Assembly (NCBI GenBank): GCA_003313425.1
Contig: NHZP01000001.1
Location: forward strand, 2,294,001 to 2,358,000
Length of the DNA: 64,000 nt
Source of the DNA: Pseudopyrenochaeta lycopersici
Taxonomy: Eukaryota; Ascomycota; Dothideomycetes; Pleosporales; Pseudopyrenochaetaceae
Direction: 5' to 3'
In this document: piece after piece, positions 57,260 to 64,000 of the stretch
How the letters are laid out: each line of letters starts with the position of its first letter
How positions within the stretch are numbered: the stretch's first letter is position 1
Made by a program: the position numbers and the translations under genes
Notes under the pieces: generated by a model
Told to the model about the DNA's origin: nothing
Database searches by the model: none
Seen by the model: the letters and a program-made list of their open reading frames with translations, nothing else

Positions 57260-57335
57260 CATCAATTCATTATACATACTGATTCGCCAGCTAGCTTAGC
57301 GTCCAACTGCATCATCTACAGAACTTGAGTTGCAC

Positions 57336-59005
57336 TCATTGCTCAGCCGCCTCAGCTCTCATGGCTGCGCCTTCCTTTGCCCTTCCGTCAGCGTACTTCT
57401 GGAAATATCTCACGGGGACCTTTTGCGAATACAGCCAATCGACTTCGGCAGTCGTGAAGCCGTGTAGGTCTGGGACCCAAAAATAAGAACCAATAAAGAG
57501 AACAACAGAAGTGGCCATGAAAACAAAGCCAGTACGGGCACCCAGATTCCCAGAATCAGTGTTGTACATGTAAGGAACAATGAAGGTGAAGAGCCACGTC
57601 ACGCCTGCGTTTGACATAACGCCAATAGCTTGTGTCTTCAAGCGAAGCCGATATGTCGAAACCTCAGCCGTGATGACCCACGCCATGTTGGACATTGTCA
57701 AGATTTGCCACGCGATGAGCACGTTCCTGCCATCGAGTTAGTAAATGACGCAAGCGCCAATCAAACTTCGGAGACTTACATCAGGATGGCGACAGCCCAT
57801 AGAGCACCGTGGCTTTTAGAGTAGTACAAGCCTCCGATGGTGGCCATGATCAGAGTGTTGACAATGCATCCCACAAGCCAAATGGAACGACGGCCGAACT
57901 TCTCGATGTAGAACCAAGAGGCGATGATGGCGACGATGGCAAGGCCAAATCCACCAATTCCAATGTCGAATGCATGTACCGGCGCAAGACCCGCGATGAT
58001 CAAGAAATACACATTCTGTGAGAGGAGTGAGGCCCCGTTGAGTCCAGCAGCAAGGAAGAGCCAGAATACAGTGAGTGTTCGCTTCAAGTTTGGGCCTTGG
58101 AACAATTCGAGATAGCTACCGGCGCCCTTCTTTTCAGATTGTACCCTCTCTGTCTCGACCTGTTTGCGCAATAGCGCAAGCCGAGCATTGATTTCATTAT
58201 TGCTGCCATGGAGCCGAGCCAGGGCCTTCTTGGCGGCTGCTTCTTTGCCCTTCATCAGTAGCCAGGAAGGTGACTCGGGCATAAAAGCGAAGAGCAATGC
58301 TGTCACGGCCGGCCACACCCACTGGATCGCAAAGACAGTACGGAAAGCCTGCTCCCGGATGTCTGAAATGTAGACGCGGATAACAGCAAGGCCTACGCCC
58401 TGGATGAGAACCATGAAGAGGATGATGCCGGACTGTATGGGCCCACGGAGACGCACGGGTGAGATCTCGGATGCCCACGACGTCGCAGTCGCGAACACGC
58501 ACCCAATAGCCAGACCGTTAACCATCTTGCCTGCAAGCAGCAAACCACGACTATTTGCAGCGAATTGCATGCCCACGCCCGCAAATGAAATGAAACACGA
58601 GCCAACGGCACTCCACTTGCGACCGATTCTGTCCGATACAAAACCGATGCCAAAGCCGCCCATGGCCTGAAGCAAATATGACATGGCAGTCCACAGGGAC
58701 GCCCAGATAGAAGGAACATAGAGTTGATGGTCCGGTGTCATTGCGCCAAAGTAGAGTAGGAATGCGGGCATGGAGATGGAGGCGCCGTTGACCACACTGT
58801 CATAGCCGAAGACACCGCCGGCGAGGAAGGCGGCCAGCGAGTGTGCCAGAATAAGCTTGTGGGACATGGCTGACTGCCATAGCGTCTCGTCGCGTTCCTT
58901 TTCCAGAATCTGTTCGCCGAGGGCGAGATCGTTGTCTGCGGTCGAGTTTTTGGACGAGAGGTCTTCGAGCATTGTGGCGCTAGCTTTCTCGTCTTTGTCG
59001 TACAT
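57336..59005 (-). CDS. MFS sugar transporter (sugar porter family)
   Basis: Two exons: 59005-57780 and 57726-57336, 538 residues, joined AVAIL-MNVLIAWQILT. Twelve membrane segments are evident. Sugar-porter signatures are visible: GFVSDRIGRKWSAVG after TM2, MPESPSWLLMKGKEAAAKKAL after TM6, and YIEKFGRRSIWLVG after TM8. The N-terminal 60 residues are charged and cytosolic. It resembles the fungal maltose/alpha-glucoside permease branch. It converges on the C2H2 factor gene (76 bp apart). Its promoter region carries four GTGGAC sites, so it is likely co-regulated with the GH78 gene. Confidence 0.92.
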
Positions 59006-60143
59006 TATTGCAGGAGGGCAGATACCCGTATGGTGCAAAGGGAATGGATCAAATGATAATTCTTTGAAAGGGTATACAAGACTGTTATGTGTATGTGTCT
59101 TGTCGCTGGCCGAATTTGGTCAGTTCAGTTGGACCTTGATGGCAGACATGTTCCGAGGGCAAGTGGCCTTTATCCCTGGCGATTCTTGAGACCTCGGTGT
59201 TGCATTCTGGGGAAGTCTCAAGCGAGAGTGTGGAGGTGGCGTCTCCGCATTGTCGCCATGGAATGGTGATTGCCAAATTCAAGTGGACGTCCGGTGCATG
59301 TTCTGCCCTTAACCACGTAATGTAGAGGCGCTAGCGAGAGCCAAGGGTGGACGGGTGGACAAAACCCCGGGGCAGCCTTTGGGTGGACAGCGCTCGGAAT
59401 TCAATCCGTGGATTTTCAGACGTCCAAGAATACCCTGTTGCTCAATTTCAACCCTTTATTCGGATTCTGCTAGTCCGACAGTTTTCAATAGGGGATAGAA
59501 AGTCACCTAGTCGAGAGGTTTGATCTTCAGCTCGGGGTAGGTAGAATGAGGGCTCGAGCGGGTGTTGTTCTGATTCCGAAATTCACCTCACACGGCTACG
59601 TACTACGCTCATGGGCACCACTAGCAAAATCCTGGTTCGCAAAAACTAGCTCATTGATGGGATTTGGTAGACTTGTAGCATAGGAACGTCTGCTAATATG
59701 TCTCAATCTCGGTGTGTCATCGCATGGTGCATGCATCGACAAGACGCGCTTCGCGTTGGAGTACGACGCGGAGCCACGTGAGACGCTAACGTAGACGATA
59801 CTCTTACTTCTCCTGGCATCTATACGCCAACAGTCGATGGAAAGCTCACTATTGTGTGTGAAAGGTAGTGAAGATACTATGGCTTATTCTCTCACTGCCA
59901 ATCACTCCCATCATGCTATGTCTTTCGCTCGGATAGACAGAAAGCCGCGCACGGCCCATTCCATCTGATCTTCGTCGATCATGGCATCCAACTTCACGAT
60001 TCCTTTCTGTTCCCCCACTTGAAGTTCCTCCACTGTCTTGCTCGAAAAGGCAGGAACAGCAAATAGAATATTAAAATAAAACCTCACCCGTGCACTTCGT
60101 GTCATACAAATCCTCTAGATATCACTATTCCAAGCCAGCACAG
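59006..60143. promoter_or_regulatory. upstream region of sugar transporter and calycin-like gene
   Basis: This 1.1-kb divergent spacer has no supportable coding frame. It contains the GTGGAC cluster at 59283-59388 in its transporter-side half. Confidence 0.45.
59283..59388 (+). promoter_or_regulatory. cluster of four GTGGAC sites upstream of sugar transporter
   Basis: GTGGAC starts at 59283, 59347, 59355 and 59383, all on the plus strand, 278-383 bp before the transporter ATG. Three are in the longer context GGGTGGAC. The same element is clustered in the GH78/C2H2 promoter 4.6 kb away. Confidence 0.6.
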
Positions 60144-60740
60144 ATGGCAAGCCTACGCGCGCCCTCTACCCTCCCCACCACACAACCCTCCGCCTCCATA
60201 CCTGCGCCCGCCCTCTCGTGGCTCAGCGGCTCATGGAATGTCACCCACTCGACGCTCCCAATGTGGAAAAAGTCTCGCAACGTACGCATAAAATACACAC
60301 CCATCGCCGGCACCTCTCCCGCCCAGATCGACGACGAAGTGAGCTATCAGGGCTTGGGTTCGACGAATATAAAAACCATTGTAGGGGTCGATAAGCCATT
60401 TGAGGTACCGAATACTACGGCATCGTCTACAGAGGAAGGGGAGGTAGCGAGTATGGCGTACCACTGGCGCGGAAAAGGGTGGTTGATGATTGCGTCTTCG
60501 AAATGGGAGATATTGGGTTATGGTGACGAGGAAGGGATGGAGGGGAATAGGTGGGTGGTTACGTACTTTGCGAAGACGCTCTTTACGCCTGCAGGCGTAG
60601 ATCTCTATTCGAGAAAGGGCGCTTTGAAGCCAGATACGATTGAGAGGATTAAGAAGGGACTTGTGGCGTTGGGCGGGGACGTGGAGAAGCTTGCTGGAGA
60701 GATCTTCGAAGTGAAGGTTGATGAGGATAGGACTGATTGA
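60144..60740 (+). CDS. small calycin/lipocalin-like protein of unknown function
   Basis: Single exon, 198 residues from the ATG at 60144. Upstream in-frame sequence to 60090 is probably leader. The opening LSWLSGSWNVTHSTLPMW has the G-x-W turn typical of the first strand of lipocalin-type beta barrels. Alternating strands follow (NVRIKYTPIAG, DEVSYQGLGSTNIKTIVGV, SMAYHWRGKGWLMIASSKWE, RWVVTYFAKTLFTPAGVDLY). The last 40 residues are helical (IERIKKGLVALGGDVEKLAG). No signal peptide is seen, so it is likely cytosolic. It could bind a small hydrophobic ligand or heme. The fold assignment is inference. Confidence 0.72.
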   Translation: MASLRAPSTLPTTQPSASIPAPALSWLSGSWNVTHSTLPMWKKSRNVRIKYTPIAGTSPAQIDDEVSYQGLGSTNIKTIVGVDKPFEVPNTTASSTEEGEVASMAYHWRGKGWLMIASSKWEILGYGDEEGMEGNRWVVTYFAKTLFTPAGVDLYSRKGALKPDTIERIKKGLVALGGDVEKLAGEIFEVKVDEDRTD

Positions 60741-60975
60741 ACCAATGCATGAATTGGAGGGGTAAGAGGCTCAGAAGGTAGAGAGACAGGGCACTCAAAG
60801 TAGGGGAATGCGGGCGGACGAGGATCCTTTTCTATTTTATCAAGATACCCCAGACCACGAAGCCGCCATCGGAGTCATCGTTTTGATGCTCAAATTCACC
60901 TTCGCCCAGTGTGTCAAACGTTATATCCTCGAGCACGAGAGACTCCGTCGCCACGAAGTTTTCTCCGGCCAGATA

Positions 60976-63900
60976 CTAGTCAAGCAGATTGATTTCCATC
61001 TCGCCCTTCTTCTTAGGTGCTGTCGAGGCGGCGTTTGCGACATGCTGTTTAGACCGGCAGTCATTCTCTTCGTCAAGATCTAGAAGCAGGTTCGTGTTCC
61101 TCGGTCTCGCGGCCTTCTCTGAGGAGGCCTGGATGAGTCCGCATAGCGCAGATGAAGGTCCGGAAGGTGAGGTCGCATTGCGAACGCCCACGGGAAACTG
61201 CATCTCTTGCGTCCTCCTCTTTTCTAGCACTTTGGGGTCGCCAGTTAGAACCCCTCCACTCGCGTATGTGTTCCACTGCTCTTTAGCGCTATCTGATGTC
61301 ATTGGGATCCTACTGGGGAGTATGGGATCGGAGGGTATCTGAAAGGTGTTATCGAGCAGCAAGTTCTGGGTGTTAGAAGGTATTCCTCGAAATGAGCTCG
61401 GTCTGTTGGATGCCGGTCTCAAAACCGACTTCACGCCATTAGTGCGACGATCGCAAATCTGGCATTTGCACGGGTCGCAGCACATGGCTGTGAAATGTTA
61501 GCTGCGCCTTCCTGAACGCTCCCAAAGGGAGCAAAAATATCAATTGTCGTGCTTTCCGCTGGGAATTCTTACCAACACACGGATGACCACAGGATCCGAC
61601 ATGCCTTGAGCACTTCTGCATACAGTTGACCTAAATCGGTTGTCAGAGGATATCCCATACGTACTCCGTACGTGGATGCTTACTAACCCTATCATGTTCA
61701 AACCTTTGGATCTGTCAGCTATCGGAGAACATGACACTTTATATGGAGACTTACGGGTGGCATCTGTAAGGACACTTGTGCTGACACGGAAGGACTCCGT
61801 CGCAAAGAAGGTCGCAACCTCCTTTAATCTGGTCAAAATCATCGGGCTCTTCTATCCAGGTCTTTCTTTTGTGGCGGCTGCACTCAAGAGGCAGGTGATA
61901 TCCGAGGCGCCGTGTTTGGCCCGTTTCCACCTTGACTTGGGTTTTGTTACTGTGCATCGTATCAACTACAGCAGCCCATGTACCACTTTCACACGCCAGT
62001 AATTCAGCATTGCCGAATATATAAAATCCTCGCTTGGCCCTAGAAAGTGCGACACAGGCGCGATTATCTGAAGACAAAAAACCAATAGCATGTTGCCTAT
62101 TCGAACGAACGAGGCTCAACAACACAATATCATTCTCTTCTCCTTGATAGCTGTCCACAGTGACAACTTTGATACCAGGATAACCTCGCAGATTAGGGTG
62201 ATCCCTGATCCGCCGTGCGATGAATTTGCGTTGGCCGTTGTAGAACGTGAGCACTGTAATACGTTCGGCATCCACACTGTTCAGTACCAGATAGTCAAAA
62301 AAGTTGACTAGCATTTCACCTACAAAATTGGAAGCATACAGTCAGCATATAATCCAAACATGAGCCGTATGGCAACACACCTTCTCGGGCATTTACGGCT
62401 GACATGTTTGCATCGCGAGACTCTGGCCACTCGTGACAGAAGAAAAACGTATTGTTACCCCCCATACCCTCGACTGGTGGGCGGTTACTAGGGTCCTTGA
62501 CGCTCTCATGGTCCTTAAGCATCTTCTGGTAGATGGGTATCAAGAGGCGGCGAATTTCCGGTATCATTCGACGCTGTCGTGTCAGTGTATCGTATTCGAC
62601 TTCGTTGTTTACCAAGCGCTCGAAAAGCGACAGATTGAGGAAATAGGGTTCGTCCTCAAAGGCATGAACTTGGGTACTGGGCCTCAATTGAAGATGGTCT
62701 CCGACAAGGATGAGATGCTGGAGACTTGGGATGCAAGCTGCTGTGACCTATAAAACGTATATGTTAGCAGCCTAATACGACAGTCCATCAGTCATGCCAC
62801 GTACAAAAGATTCCTGTGTCTCAGCTGCTTCTTCCACCAGCACAACACGGGATTTCACTGCTGAGATCAAGGCTCTGTACTTCGATAAACCAGTCGTGGT
62901 ACATCCAATGATACGAGCTTTGCTCAGCAGGCCAAGATCTTCGTTCCACAGCCCTACTTTACGCGATAATACTGCAACTTCGTACTCTTTTGCGATCTTG
63001 CGGACTTCTATGACCAACAACTTCTTTACTTCTCGCATGAAGAAGTTATAGATTGCGCCACGATCAGCAGACGGAATCATGGTGAGGTCATTCACTTGTC
63101 TGAGAAATTGCCTGATCTTCTCGGATGTAAACAAAGAGGCTCCTTTGCCCTTGTAGTTGTCGCTCAGGAGAGTGACGGGCCCCCGTAAAGCCTCCAGGTC
63201 ATCATCATCTTGAACAGCCTCCGCTTCAACCTCCTGAAGCTGTTCCACATCGTAGTCCTCTTCTTCAAAACCTAACCCGTAATCATCTGGCTGAACTGGG
63301 CGTGTACAAGGCATAAGACATCGTCCTAGCCACTGTTCCATTAGAATTCCGGGGCTATCTGCCGGGGAGATGCCCATCGTGCCGTGCGACTCCAGCTCCA
63401 GTGATTGTGCTTGCTCTTCCGTAATGAGACCAAGCTTGAGTAGGACTCTATGGTCAAGTGGGGGTTTATTCGCCTCCATTGGTGCTAGAAGCATCTGACA
63501 AGAGTTCGTCAACTTCTTCATGGCGATTATCGCTTGAATCTTGTGGCTGCCCGGCTGCTTCTGCACGGGAATGCCGGAGCGAACGTTGAACAAACTCCGC
63601 ATTTTGATATCTTTATCCTTGCTTCTCCCTCCAAGACGAATAAAATTGGGCTCATACTTCATTGTGTGGCGCAGTATTTGGTCAACAGCATGATTTGTCT
63701 GGGCTGTGACAATGATAGGTGTGTCATCGTTGCGCAAGTTGTCGCAGAGTATCTGGAGTGCTACGACTGAAACGTGCGTCTTTCCAGTACCCGGAGGGCC
63801 TTGGACAATGGCTAATTTGCTGGTGAGTATGCGCTTTAAGGCTTTACTTTGTGATTTGTCGAGCGAATGCGAGGATGTAGAAGGCCAGTTTTCAAGTACA

Positions 63901-64000
63901 TTGACGTTTTCAAAATCTGCACTCTCCTCCATGCTCACGAGAGAGCTCAAGTTGACAAAGGGATTGTGTTGGATGTATGCAGGAGGTTTGACTTGCTTCT
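60976..64000 (-). CDS. SAD-3/Hrr1-like SF1 helicase with NF-X1 fingers (N-terminal part outside window)
   Basis: Partial gene: the frame is open through the window edge at 64000. Exons seen: 64000-62805, 62747-62381, 62319-61755, 61703-61688 (16 nt), 61630-61573, 61487-60976. All phases close. SF1 helicase motifs in order: QGPPGTGKT, TAQTNHAVDQI, VLVEEAAE, LVGDHLQLRP, RQRRMIPEIRRLL, DSYQGEENDIVLLSLVRSN, VALSRAKRG. After them come Cys/His-rich NF-X1-type fingers (CDLLCDGVLPCQHKCPYRCHP, then FEHDRVNCMQKC formed through the 16-nt exon, CGHPC, CCDPCKCQIC). The C-terminal 130 residues are low-complexity. This architecture matches Neurospora SAD-3 and fission yeast Hrr1, helicases of RNA-directed silencing. 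An ordinary NF-X1 helicase paralogue is the alternative. Confidence 0.88.

Overview
The window is nuclear DNA from a filamentous ascomycete (Pezizomycotina). The evidence is short introns of about 45-110 bp with GTAAGT/GTACGT donors, compact genes in mixed orientation, fungal-specific families (Zn2Cys6 factor, HET protein, RfeG-like, DUF7728, DUF8035, DOMON-b561) and no operons. The gene complement fits a dothideomycete such as a member of the Pleosporales, but that placement is inference. I rebuilt 25 protein-coding genes exon by exon. In almost every case the splice phases close exactly and restore known motifs. No rRNA, convincing tRNA, transposon or CRISPR array is visible.

Left part (0.5-20 kb). 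A possible metabolic cluster comes first: a CocE/NonD serine hydrolase and a phytanoyl-CoA-type dioxygenase share a divergent promoter, and a Zn2Cys6 factor and an MFS transporter share another. A PaiB-like FMN-binding protein follows. Next is a divergent pair made of a large HET-domain protein and a multi-pass membrane protein. After it comes an 871-residue protein with a coiled-coil head, a 63-bp minisatellite, six TQT-type dynein-light-chain (LC8) motifs and a C-terminal membrane anchor. A glutathione transferase-like gene closes this part.

Middle part (20-50 kb). This part is mostly housekeeping: RfeG-like regulator, secreted glycoprotein of unknown function, DNA polymerase eta, APC amino-acid permease, GCN5 acetyltransferase, isochorismatase-type hydrolase, histone H4, His-rich DUF7728 membrane protein, dienelactone hydrolase, DOMON-cytochrome b561, DUF8035 protein and a GPI-type PLC-like protein. 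Several gene-free stretches of 0.9-2.5 kb separate them.

Right part (51.7-64 kb). A GH78 alpha-L-rhamnosidase-like gene, a two-finger C2H2 regulator and an MFS sugar transporter form a compact putative rhamnoside-utilisation locus. The hexamer GTGGAC is strongly clustered in both of its promoter regions (5 copies in 134 bp and 4 copies in 106 bp). It agrees at five of six bases with a site predicted from the two zinc fingers, which suggests a self-contained regulon and is the strongest new observation here. A small calycin-like protein follows. The window ends inside a SAD-3/Hrr1-like SF1 helicase with NF-X1 fingers (RNA-silencing type), whose N-terminal part lies beyond position 64000.
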